In this document: positions 7,942 to 14,756 of the stretch, in pieces
Position numbering within the stretch: position 1 is the stretch's first letter
Layout: every line of letters begins with the position of its first letter
Origin: Gammaproteobacteria bacterium
GTDB taxonomy: Bacteria > Pseudomonadota > Gammaproteobacteria > S144-34
Direction of reading: 5' to 3'
Assembly (NCBI GenBank): GCA_015494165.1
Contig: WGBS01000116.1
Span: 1-23,762, forward strand
Length of the DNA: 23,762 nt
The notes under the pieces: generated by a model
Told to the model about the DNA's origin: nothing
Databases searched by the model: none
What the model saw: the letters and a program-made list of their open reading frames with translations, nothing else
Program-made: the position numbers and the translations under genes

Positions 7942-8601
7942 TCAGGCGAGGAGGGCGGCGAGGACGCCGGCGAGGAAGATGCCGTCGAAGGTGCCTGCGC
8001 CGCCGATGGAGGCCATGGGCGTGCCGAGGCGGCGGATGTCGCGAAGGTGCAGCAGGTCGGCGCCGACGAGCACCCCGAGGGTGCCGGCGACGTAGGCGAT
8101 GGGGGCGCTGTGGGTGTCGCCGACGGCGAGGGCGGCGAGCGCGGCGGTGAGGGGGGCGAGCAGCGCCGGCATGGCGATGCCGAGCCCCGGCACCGGGCGG
8201 CTCGCCGCATAGGCGACGGCGACGACGATGGCCGTGGCAAGGAAGGTGCGGTCCAGCGGCAGGCCGCGGCTCGCGAGCAGGTAGAGCGAGAACAGCACCG
8301 GGATGATGCAGCCGCCGACGTTGACGGCGATCACGGTGCGCCCGGCGTAGGGGCGACGCACCCGCAGCAACCCCCAGCCGCCGGGAGCCGGGAGGGGATC
8401 GGGTGGGGGCTCGCTGCGCACCGTGGCCACCGGGATGTCCATGGCCGAGCCCGCCAGCGAGGCGAACAGCAGCAGGAAACCGGCGGCGGGCGAGAGCCCC
8501 AGCTTGTCGAAGGCGAGCGTGAGGATGCCGACCTGCACGAAGGCGAGCAGGAAGCCCAGCAGGAAGACGAACAGCAGCAGGTGCAGGGGCGAGAAGGGCA
8601 C
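7942..8601 (-). CDS. DUF1614 domain-containing membrane protein
   Basis: Integral-membrane protein of 219 residues resembling the DUF1614 family, whose function is not established. About six hydrophobic segments are visible. Conserved-looking polar or small-residue stretches include NVGGCIIPV, GTLGVLVGADLLHL and the C-terminal GGAGTFDGIFLAGVLA. It starts at a GTG 3 bases after the stop of the PRPP-synthetase-like gene, so the two are almost certainly cotranscribed. This suggests a shared process, possibly nucleotide or ribose-phosphate metabolism, but that is inference from position only. Confidence 0.85.
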   Translation of the reverse strand: MPFSPLHLLLFVFLLGFLLAFVQVGILTLAFDKLGLSPAAGFLLLFASLAGSAMDIPVATVRSEPPPDPLPAPGGWGLLRVRRPYAGRTVIAVNVGGCIIPVLFSLYLLASRGLPLDRTFLATAIVVAVAYAASRPVPGLGIAMPALLAPLTAALAALAVGDTHSAPIAYVAGTLGVLVGADLLHLRDIRRLGTPMASIGGAGTFDGIFLAGVLAALLA

Positions 8602-8604
8602 GGC

Positions 8605-9564
8605 TCAGGCGCCCTCCAGCCGCAGGAGGCCGGCGACGGCGGCCGCGAGCGGCGCGGCGACGCTGACAGCGTTCGTCGGGTGCGGCACCGTGTCGGCGCT
8701 CCACAGCTCGCTGACGCCGGCCGCGCGCAGCCGCCCCACGGCGTCGCCCACGAACAGCGCATGCGTGACGGCGGCGCACACCTCGGTGGCGCCGGCGGCG
8801 CGCGCCGCGCGCGCGGCGGCCGCGAGGGTGGCGCCCGTGCTGGCGACGTCGTCGAGGAGGCACACGCAGCGGCCGCGGCAGCGCGCGGGGTCGTCGAGCA
8901 CCACCTCCACCTCCCGGTCGCCGCGGCGCTCCTTGTGCGCCGTCGCCCATTCGAGGCCGGCGGCCTCGGCGCCGGCGCGCACCCAGGCCGCGGCCTCCGC
9001 GTCGGGGGCGAGCAGCAGCGCCCCCGGGCGCGCGGCCGCGACGTGGCGCGCGAGCAGCGGCGCCGCGCTCACCGCCACGGCCTCGGGCACCGGCACGGCC
9101 TCCTGGAGGCGGCGCGTGCGGTGCAGGTGGGGGTCCACGGTCACGAGCGCGTCGCACAGGCGCGCCAGGAAGCGGCCGACGATGCGCTGGCTGACGGCCT
9201 CGCCCGGCTGGAAGGCGCGGTCCTGGCGCATGTAGCAGAGGTAGGGCGCCACCAGCACGATGCGGTGCGCGCCGAGCTCGCGCGCCGTCTCGGCCGCGAG
9301 CATGAGGGCGACGAGGCGCGCGTCGGGGTCATCGAGGCGCTGCACCAGCGCGATCTCGGGAGGCAGCGCCGCGGGCAGGCGCACGCGCCGCTCGCCGTCC
9401 GGGAAGCGGTGCACGGAGACGGCCTCAAGCGGGAGCGACAGCCGCGAGGCGATGCGCCCGGCGAGCGCGCGCGCCTCGGGGAAGGCCAAGATCCAAGGTT
9501 GCGGGCCGAAACTCTGACCAATCCGCTGCGCGGATTGGTCAGCGCTGAGGTGCTTCGCGGTCAT
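8605..9564 (-). CDS. Ribose-phosphate pyrophosphokinase-like protein (archaeal-type PRPP synthetase)
   Basis: Predicted to make or use 5-phosphoribosyl-1-pyrophosphate. Of 319 residues, the core matches PRPP synthetases: RFPDGE (53-58), the ATP-binding region APYLCYMRQDRAFQPGEAVS (106-125), VDPHLHR (143-149), a catalytic-loop-like Lys in HKERRGDREVEV (210-221) and the PRPP loop LLDDVASTGAT (237-247). The STG-type PRPP loop is closer to archaeal enzymes than to the usual bacterial housekeeping form. The first 19 or so residues are encoded inside repeat element A, so the true start is uncertain. However, the first beta strand (PWILAF) needs an upstream start, and ATG 9564 is the only clear one. 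It is 3 bases upstream of the DUF1614 gene. Confidence 0.85.
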   Translation of the reverse strand: MTAKHLSADQSAQRIGQSFGPQPWILAFPEARALAGRIASRLSLPLEAVSVHRFPDGERRVRLPAALPPEIALVQRLDDPDARLVALMLAAETARELGAHRIVLVAPYLCYMRQDRAFQPGEAVSQRIVGRFLARLCDALVTVDPHLHRTRRLQEAVPVPEAVAVSAAPLLARHVAAARPGALLLAPDAEAAAWVRAGAEAAGLEWATAHKERRGDREVEVVLDDPARCRGRCVCLLDDVASTGATLAAAARAARAAGATEVCAAVTHALFVGDAVGRLRAAGVSELWSADTVPHPTNAVSVAAPLAAAVAGLLRLEGA

Positions 9565-9668
9565 TTTGATTTTCTTGCATCGTCATGCACCTCCGTGTGC
9601 ATGGATTTTCCCGCGGCCGTCCCTGGCCGCGCGGGAGCCCTGAAAGACCTGGCTCTTTCAGGGCTCCC
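9507..9668 (-). repeat. Structured repeat element, copy A
   Basis: A 162-nt element read on the minus strand from just after the phosphorylase stop into the start of the PRPP-synthetase gene. It contains four hairpins. H1 (9633-9668) has 15-bp arms and a 6-nt loop. H2 (9612-9631) has 7-bp arms and loop AGGGAC. H3 (9585-9602) has arms ATGCAC/GTGCAT. H4 (9515-9541) has 12-bp arms and a 3-nt loop, enclosed by an outer CGAAGC/GTTTCG stem. Copy B at 11306-11467 has the same parts in the same order. No T-run follows H1, so it is not a plain intrinsic terminator. Confidence 0.85.
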
Positions 9669-9672
9669 GAGC

Positions 9673-11241
9673 TCATTCGGGCACCCAGGGCGAGGGGATC
9701 TCGCCGGGCTCGCCGATGCGGTAGCCGCTGTCGCGCTCGGCGAGCGCGCGCGCGAAGCCGAGCTCGGCCGGCACCTCGGCGTGGATGCGGTAGAGCGGCT
9801 CGCCGCGCCGCACGGGCTCGCCGAGCTTGCGCAGCAGGTCGACCCCGGCACCCTTGGACATGGGCGCACCCGCGAGGCGCGCGATGCGCGCCATGCGGTG
9901 GCAGTCGATGGCCGTCACCACGCCGTCGCCCGGGGATGTCACCTCGTGCACGAGGGGGCCCGGCGCCGGGCGCTCGCGCTGCGGGCCCTGCGCGGCGACG
10001 ATCGCCTCCATGCGCGCGAGCGCGCGCCCGGAGTCGAGGATGTCGCGCGCGATGGCATAGCCCTGGCCGCCGCGCACGTCGGGGTCGAACTCGATGATGC
10101 GCCCGGCGAGCCGCAGCGACTTCTCGCGCAGATCGGCGGGCGCGCCGGGATCGTTCTGCAGGACCTCCATGACGTCGCGCGCCTCCAGGACCGGGCCGAT
10201 GCCGCGGCCCACGGGCTGGCGCCCGTCGGTGATCACGACCTCGAGGTGCAGGCCGACGCGGTCGCCCACGTACTCGAAGAGCTTGCGCAGGGCGAGCGCC
10301 TGGCGCATGGAGCGCACCTTGGCGGTGGGACCGACGGGCACGTCCACGAGCAGGTGGCTGGAGCCCGCGGCGAGCTTCTTCGACAGGATGGAGGCCACCA
10401 TCTGCCCCGGCGAGTCGAGGGCGAGCGGGCGCTCGACGGCGATCAGGATGTCGTCCATGGGGGCGAGGCGCGCCGTCCCGCCCCACGCGAGGCAGCCGCG
10501 CAGGCGGTGGACGATCTCGCGCATCTCGGCCGGGTCGAGCTCGACGCGCGCCAGCACCTCCATCGTGTCCGCCGTGCCCGCGGGCGAGGTGATGGCGCGG
10601 CTCGAGGTCTTGGGGATGCACATGCCGTGGGCGGCGACGATGGGCACGACGATCATCGAGGTGCGGTTGCCCGGGATGCCGCCGATGCAGTGCTTGTCGG
10701 CCACCACGGGCTCGTCCCAGGCGAGGCGCTCGCCGGTCTCGAGCATGGCGCGCGTGAGCGCCAGCACCTCGTCGCGGTCGAGCCCGGCCTGCGCGCAGGC
10801 GACGACGAAGGCGGCGAGCTCGATCTTGGAGTAGCGGTGCTCGACGACGTCGCGGGCGATAGCGCGCAGCTCCGCGAGCGAGAGGCGGTCGCCGGCCATC
10901 TTGCGCCGCACCGCCTCCATGGAGGCCGGCGGCTGGGCGTGGCGCACGCGCACGGGCGTTCCCTCCGGCGCGCCGAGCTGGTCGAAGGCCTGCTCGGCGA
11001 GCCCCAGGGCCCCCGGCGGGCAGACGGCCTCGTCGTCCACCACGTTGAGCACCGCGAGGATTCGGCGGCCGCCGTTCCCCTCGGCCAGCTCGATCTCGAC
11101 CTTGGCGAGGGCCTGGAAGCCCTCGGCGCGGTAGACGGGGCAGTCGCGGTGCAGGTAGGCGACGTTCTCGCGGTAGGTGTCGATGGCCACGCGCCGCAGG
11201 GGCAGCATGGCCTCGGGGACCGGGCTGGGGGCGGCGGCCAT
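9673..11241 (-). CDS. Putative thymidine phosphorylase / AMP phosphorylase-like protein
   Basis: Nucleoside or nucleotide phosphorylase of the pyrimidine-phosphorylase fold (522 residues). It matches the archaeal AMP phosphorylase and 'thymidine phosphorylase type 2' group better than E. coli DeoA. It has an extra N-terminal domain of about 85 residues and the motifs DKHCIGGIPGNRTS, PKTSSRAITSPAGTADTMEV and VASILSKKLAAGSSHLLVDV. AMP phosphorylases convert AMP and phosphate to adenine and ribose-1,5-bisphosphate. Which substrate is used here is not decided by sequence alone. Start is ATG 11241, where homology begins, with AAGGGG just upstream. The longer open frame runs through repeat element B and is not coding. 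The gene lies between two inverted copies of the structured repeat. Confidence 0.88.
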   Translation of the reverse strand: MAAAPSPVPEAMLPLRRVAIDTYRENVAYLHRDCPVYRAEGFQALAKVEIELAEGNGGRRILAVLNVVDDEAVCPPGALGLAEQAFDQLGAPEGTPVRVRHAQPPASMEAVRRKMAGDRLSLAELRAIARDVVEHRYSKIELAAFVVACAQAGLDRDEVLALTRAMLETGERLAWDEPVVADKHCIGGIPGNRTSMIVVPIVAAHGMCIPKTSSRAITSPAGTADTMEVLARVELDPAEMREIVHRLRGCLAWGGTARLAPMDDILIAVERPLALDSPGQMVASILSKKLAAGSSHLLVDVPVGPTAKVRSMRQALALRKLFEYVGDRVGLHLEVVITDGRQPVGRGIGPVLEARDVMEVLQNDPGAPADLREKSLRLAGRIIEFDPDVRGGQGYAIARDILDSGRALARMEAIVAAQGPQRERPAPGPLVHEVTSPGDGVVTAIDCHRMARIARLAGAPMSKGAGVDLLRKLGEPVRRGEPLYRIHAEVPAELGFARALAERDSGYRIGEPGEIPSPWVPE

Positions 11242-11248
11242 GGCGCCC

Positions 11249-11254
11249 CTTATA
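11249..11254 (-). promoter_or_regulatory. Possible -10 box of the phosphorylase gene
   Basis: On the minus strand TATAAG ends 7 bases before the ATG, which would place the transcript start at or next to the start codon. The same bases contribute an AAGGGG ribosome-site-like run, so the reading is ambiguous. No good -35 is visible. Confidence 0.3.
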
Positions 11255-11271
11255 CCACCGCGCCGGCCGCC

Positions 11272-11300
11272 GGGACAGGCGCCGGCACCCCGGGTATAAT
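11272..11300 (+). promoter_or_regulatory. Sigma-70 type promoter of the fmdB operon
   Basis: GGGACA at 11272-11277, then 17 bases, then a perfect TATAAT at 11295-11300. Such a box stands out against the high-GC background. The expected transcript start near 11307 coincides with the first bases of repeat element B, so B would form the 5' end of the mRNA. Confidence 0.65.
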
Positions 11301-11305
11301 TTTCA

Positions 11306-11467
11306 GGAAGCTCCGAAAAATCCGGATTTTTCGGAGCTTCCCCGCGGCCAGGGACGGCCGCGGGACGGCCCATGCGCATGGACGCGCATGGCGATACGAG
11401 AAACAGCAGATTGGTCGCGAAGCACCTCAACGGATCAATCCGCGTAGCGGATTGATCAGGGCTTCGC
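11306..11467 (+). repeat. Structured repeat element, copy B (fmdB leader)
   Basis: Second copy of the 162-nt element, on the plus strand. H1 (11306-11341) is a perfect palindrome with 18-bp arms. H2 (11342-11363) has 8-bp arms and the same AGGGAC loop as copy A. H3 (11372-11389) has arms ATGCGC/GCGCAT. H4 (11433-11457) has 11-bp arms and loop GTA, enclosed by GCGAAGC (11417-11423) and GCTTCGC (11461-11467). Six base pairs differ from copy A with both partners changed. It occupies most of the intergenic region between the phosphorylase gene and fmdB. Confidence 0.85.
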
Positions 11468-11519
11468 AAGCACTTGAAGCGGCGCCGGTTCCGCCCCATC
11501 TGGGGCGGGAACGGCTTGC
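11466..11519 (+). promoter_or_regulatory. Additional stem-loop in the fmdB leader
   Basis: After element B, GCAAGC (11466-11471) can pair with GCTTGC (11514-11519). They enclose a strong hairpin of 11488-11498 with 11501-11512, which has one bulged base. The outer strand shares two bases with the outer stem of element B, so the two helices compete partly. It ends about 17 bases before the ribosome site of fmdB. Confidence 0.5.
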
Positions 11520-11549
11520 TGCGTGTCCGGATCGCGAGGAGGTGAGCCA

Positions 11550-11834
11550 ATGCCGATCTACGAGTACCGCTGCAAGGCCTGCGGGCATGAGCTCGAGGCC
11601 ATGCAGAAGATGAGCGACCCGCCGCTGACCGAGTGCCCGGAGTGCGGCGAGGAGGCGCTCTCCAAGCTGGTCTCGGCCGCCGGCTTCCGGCTCAAGGGTA
11701 GCGGCTGGTACGAGACCGACTTCAAGAGCGGCAAGCGCCGCAACCTCGCCGGCGAGCGGGAGGAGAAGAAGGAGGACAAGAAGGCCTCCGAGCCCGCCTG
11801 CGGCGCCGGCGCCTGCCCCGCCTGCGCCGACTGA
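11550..11834 (+). CDS. FmdB-family zinc ribbon protein
   Basis: Small 94-residue protein of the FmdB putative regulatory family. The zinc ribbon is complete: Cys8/Cys11 in YRCKACG and Cys29/Cys32 in ECPECG, after the family-typical MPIYEY start. A FRLKGSGWYETDF segment follows, then a Lys/Glu-rich linker and a Cys-containing tail (PACGAGACPACAD). Start ATG 11550 is chosen for its near-perfect AGGAGGTGA ribosome site a few bases upstream. It opens the operon with DUF502 and aspS, an order common in gammaproteobacteria. Molecular function is unproven. Confidence 0.93.
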   Translation: MPIYEYRCKACGHELEAMQKMSDPPLTECPECGEEALSKLVSAAGFRLKGSGWYETDFKSGKRRNLAGEREEKKEDKKASEPACGAGACPACAD

Positions 11835-11841
11835 GCCGGGC

Positions 11842-12471
11842 GTGCTGGGCCTCCTGCGCCGTTACCTGATCGCGGGGCTCCTGGTCTGGGTCCCGCTCGG
11901 CGTGACGGCGCTGGTGGTCAAGGCGCTCGTCGACCTCATGGACCGCACCCTGCTGCTGCTGCCGCCGCAGTGGCGGCCGGAGGCGGTGCTCGGCTTCTCG
12001 GTCCCGGGCCTGGGGCTGGTGCTCGCCTTCGTGGTGGTCCTCGCCACGGGGGCGCTCGCGGCCAACTTCCTCGGCCGCCGCCTGGTGGCGGGCGGCGAGG
12101 CGCTGCTGCGGCGCGTGCCCGTGGTGCGCTCGGTCTACGGCGCGGTCAAGCAGGTCGCCGAGACGCTCTTCTCGGCGCGCGGCGACTCCTTCCGCAAGGT
12201 GCTGCTGGTGGAGTACCCGCGCAGGGGCTGCTGGACGCTCGCCTTCCAGACCGCCTCCGCCAGCCCCGCCGTGGAGGGGGCGGCCGGCCGGCCCCTGGTG
12301 AGCGTCTTCGTCCCCACCACGCCCAACCCCACCTCGGGCTTTTTTCTGATGCTGCCGCGCGAGGAGGTGGTCGAGCTCGACATGAGCGTGGACGAGGGCC
12401 TGCGCCTGCTGCTCTCGATGGGAGTGGTGCAGCCCGGGCGCGAGGTGGCCGCCCGCCCGCGGCTCCGCTAA
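11842..12471 (+). CDS. DUF502 domain-containing membrane protein
   Basis: Membrane protein of 209 residues matching the DUF502 family, function unknown. Two hydrophobic segments (about residues 8-33 and 53-78) are followed by the family core: RRVPVVRSVYGAVKQVAETL, FRKVLLVEYPRRGCWTLAF and VFVPTTPNPTSGFFLMLP. The remainder is probably soluble. It starts at GTG 7 bases after the fmdB-like stop and ends 39 bases before aspS. This fixed position between an FmdB protein and AspRS is a recurring arrangement. Confidence 0.92.
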   Translation: MLGLLRRYLIAGLLVWVPLGVTALVVKALVDLMDRTLLLLPPQWRPEAVLGFSVPGLGLVLAFVVVLATGALAANFLGRRLVAGGEALLRRVPVVRSVYGAVKQVAETLFSARGDSFRKVLLVEYPRRGCWTLAFQTASASPAVEGAAGRPLVSVFVPTTPNPTSGFFLMLPREEVVELDMSVDEGLRLLLSMGVVQPGREVAARPRLR

Positions 12472-12510
12472 GATTCGCCGCTCCCGAGGCGACGAGCGGC
12501 GTCCACGAAG

Positions 12511-14280
12511 ATGCGCACACACGGCTGCGGCGAGCTGCGCGAGCGCCACATCGGCGAGACCGTCACGCTGTGCGGCTGGGCGCAGCGCCGCCGCGACCAC
12601 GGCGGGGTGATCTTCATCGACCTGCGCGACCGCAGCGGCGTCGTGCAGCTCGTCTTCGACCCGGACGCGCGCGAGAGCTTCGCCGTCGCCGAGCGCGTGC
12701 GCACCGAGTACGTGCTGCGCGTGAGTGGGCGCGTGCGCCGCCGCCCCGAGGGGACCGAGAACCCCAGGCTGCCCACGGGCGCGGTCGAGGTGGTGGGCGA
12801 GACGCTCGAGATCCTCAACCGCGCCGAGCCGCTGCCCTTCCAGCTCGACGAGGAGGACGTGGGCGAGGAGGTGCGGCTGCGCTACCGCTACCTGGACCTG
12901 CGCCGCGAGGCCATGCGCGAGCGCCTGCTGCTGCGCGCGCGCGTGACGGGCACGCTGCGCCGCTTCCTCGACGAGCGCGGCTTCGTCGACGTCGAGACCC
13001 CGATCCTCACCCGTGCCACGCCCGAGGGCGCGCGCGACTATCTCGTGCCGAGCCGCGTGCACCCCGGCAGCTTCTACGCGCTGCCGCAGTCGCCGCAGCT
13101 CTTCAAGCAGATCCTCATGATCGGGGGGCTGGAGCGCTACTACCAGATCGCGCGCTGCTTCCGCGACGAGGACCTGCGCGCCGACCGCCAGCCCGAGTTC
13201 ACGCAGCTCGACATGGAGATGTCCTTCGTGGACGAGGACGACGTCATGGGGCTGGTGGAGGACATGTTCCGCGCGCTCTTCGACCGGGTGCTGGACGTGG
13301 CGCTGCCGGATCCCTTCCCGCGCATGTCCTACGCCGAGGCCATGGAGCGCTACGGCACCGACCGACCGGACCTGCGCATCCCGCTCGAGCTGGTCGAGAT
13401 CGCCGACCTCGTGCGCGAGTCCGGGTTCAAGGTCTTCGCCGGGCCCGCGCAGGACCCGGCCGGGCGCGTGGCGGTGCTGCGCCTGCCGGGAGGGGCGGAG
13501 CTCACCCGCAAGGAGATCGACGGCTACACCGAATTCGTCGGGCGCCACGGGGCCAAGGGGCTCGCCTGGATCAAGGTGCAGGACCCGGCGCGCGGCCGCG
13601 AGGGGCTGCAGTCGCCCATCGTCAAGTTCCTCGACGACGCCGCGCTCGCCGGCATCCTCGCGCGCACCGGGGCGGCGGCCGGCGACATCCTGTTCTTCGG
13701 CGCCGATCGCGCCGAGGTGGTCAACGAGGCGCTCGGGGCGCTGCGCGTGCGCCTCGGCCACGACCGCGGGCTGGTGCGCGAGGGTTGGCGGCCGCTGTGG
13801 GTGGTCGACTTTCCCATGTTCGAGTGGGACGCGGACGAGCGCCGCTGGGTGGCGCTGCACCACCCCTTCACCGCTCCGCGCGTGGACGATCCGGCGCGGC
13901 TCGCCGACAGCCCCGCGAGCGTGCGCTCGCGCGCCTACGACCTCGTGCTCAACGGCACCGAGGTCGGCGGCGGCTCCATCCGCATCCACCGCCCCGAGAT
14001 GCAGGAGGCGGTCTTCGCCCTGCTCGGCATCGGCCCCGAGGAGGCGCGCGAGAAGTTCGGCTTCCTGCTCGACGCGCTGCGCTACGGGGCGCCGCCGCAC
14101 GGCGGCATCGCCTTCGGCCTCGACCGGCTGGTGATGCTCATGTGCGGGGCGCGCTCCATCCGCGAGGTCATCGCCTTCCCGAAGACCCAGACGGCGGTGT
14201 GCCCGCTGACGCGGGCGCCGGCGCCGGTGAGCGAGCTGCAGCTGCGCGAGCTCAACCTGCGGCTGCGGCGCGTGCCCTGA
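12511..14280 (+). CDS. aspS: Aspartate--tRNA ligase (probably Asp/Asn non-discriminating)
   Basis: Class II aminoacyl-tRNA synthetase of 589 residues that charges tRNA with aspartate. It has an N-terminal OB-fold anticodon domain (about 1-105) and class II motifs including QSPQLFKQ (193-200) and FRDEDLRADRQPEFTQ (217-232). The bacterial GAD insertion follows in mid-protein, with motif 3 (GIAFGLDRLVML) near the C-terminus. His30 (RRDHGG) and Gly81 (PEGTEN) match the residues associated with non-discriminating AspRS in Pseudomonas aeruginosa. This suggests it also makes Asp-tRNA(Asn) for GatCAB; that is inference. It lies 39 bases after DUF502, with nudB 4 bases downstream. Confidence 0.97.
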   Translation: MRTHGCGELRERHIGETVTLCGWAQRRRDHGGVIFIDLRDRSGVVQLVFDPDARESFAVAERVRTEYVLRVSGRVRRRPEGTENPRLPTGAVEVVGETLEILNRAEPLPFQLDEEDVGEEVRLRYRYLDLRREAMRERLLLRARVTGTLRRFLDERGFVDVETPILTRATPEGARDYLVPSRVHPGSFYALPQSPQLFKQILMIGGLERYYQIARCFRDEDLRADRQPEFTQLDMEMSFVDEDDVMGLVEDMFRALFDRVLDVALPDPFPRMSYAEAMERYGTDRPDLRIPLELVEIADLVRESGFKVFAGPAQDPAGRVAVLRLPGGAELTRKEIDGYTEFVGRHGAKGLAWIKVQDPARGREGLQSPIVKFLDDAALAGILARTGAAAGDILFFGADRAEVVNEALGALRVRLGHDRGLVREGWRPLWVVDFPMFEWDADERRWVALHHPFTAPRVDDPARLADSPASVRSRAYDLVLNGTEVGGGSIRIHRPEMQEAVFALLGIGPEEAREKFGFLLDALRYGAPPHGGIAFGLDRLVMLMCGARSIREVIAFPKTQTAVCPLTRAPAPVSELQLRELNLRLRRVP

Positions 14281-14284
14281 GGCC

Positions 14285-14743
14285 GTGGCGCCGGGTCGCT
14301 GGAAGCGCCCGGTCTCGGTGCTGGTGGTGGTGCTGGGCGGGGGCGGGCGCGTGCTGGTGCTGGAGCGGCGCGCGCCGCCGGGCTGGCGCCAGTCCGTGAC
14401 GGGCGCGCTCGCCGAGGGCGAGACCCCGCGCGAGGCGGCGCGGCGCGAGCTCGCCGAGGAGACGGGGCTCGAGGCCGAGCCCGAGCCCCTGGGGCTGGTG
14501 GCGCGCTACCCGATCCACCCGGCCTGGCGGGGGCGCTACGCCCCGGACGTGCGCGAGAACGAGGAGCAGGCCTTCGTCGCGCGCGTGGCCGGCACGCCGG
14601 CGCCGCGCCTGGGGCCGGAGCACGTCGGCTGGGCGTGGCTGCCGGCGGCGGAGGCCGCCGCCGTGGTGAGCTCGCCCACCGACGCCGCGGCGATCCGCCG
14701 CGCGGCGGGGCTCGACAAAACCGAGCAAAACAGTCAGAATTAG
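14285..14743 (+). CDS. nudB: Nudix hydrolase, dihydroneopterin triphosphate diphosphatase-like
   Basis: Predicted pyrophosphohydrolase of the folate pathway that removes pyrophosphate from dihydroneopterin triphosphate. Within 152 residues the Nudix box is intact (GALAEGETPREAARRELAEE then TGLE), preceded by RPVSVLVVV and PGWRQSVTG, the NudB signature region. ENEEQAFVARV and the late VGWAWLP segment also fit. The start is a GTG 4 bases after aspS. The order aspS-nudB-yebC-ruvC is typical of gammaproteobacteria and supports the assignment. Here nadA and a hydrolase separate nudB from yebC. Confidence 0.88.
   Translation: MAPGRWKRPVSVLVVVLGGGGRVLVLERRAPPGWRQSVTGALAEGETPREAARRELAEETGLEAEPEPLGLVARYPIHPAWRGRYAPDVRENEEQAFVARVAGTPAPRLGPEHVGWAWLPAAEAAAVVSSPTDAAAIRRAAGLDKTEQNSQN
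14712..14740 (+). promoter_or_regulatory. Possible promoter of nadA
   Basis: TCGACA at 14712-14717 and CAGAAT at 14735-14740 are separated by 17 bases, within an AT-richer patch that forms the 3' end of nudB. The predicted transcript start is near 14747, about 10 bases before the nadA ATG. The -10 matches only four of six consensus positions. Confidence 0.35.
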
Positions 14744-14756
14744 CGAACGCAACTCC

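Noticed and set aside
9539..9602. Short peptides encoded inside element A (13 and 15 codons)
   Set aside because: The corresponding frames in copy B are shifted by a one-base length difference and have different stops, so the peptides are not conserved. A regulatory leader peptide specific to copy A is not excluded.
9633..9668. H1 of element A as an intrinsic terminator for the phosphorylase gene
   Set aside because: It follows the stop closely, but no T-run comes after the stem, and the same hairpin in copy B sits at a transcript's 5' end.
9507..11467. Integron attC sites or IS inverted ends as an explanation for the paired elements
   Set aside because: No RYYYAAC/GTTRRRY boxes, no integrase or transposase and no target-site duplication could be recognised.
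7660..11613. A 1317-codon plus-strand open frame opposite the phosphorylase, PRPP-synthetase and DUF1614 genes
   Set aside because: It is antisense to clear genes, has His/Arg/Gly/Ala-rich low-complexity translation and no recognisable domain. Such frames are expected opposite genes in very GC-rich DNA.
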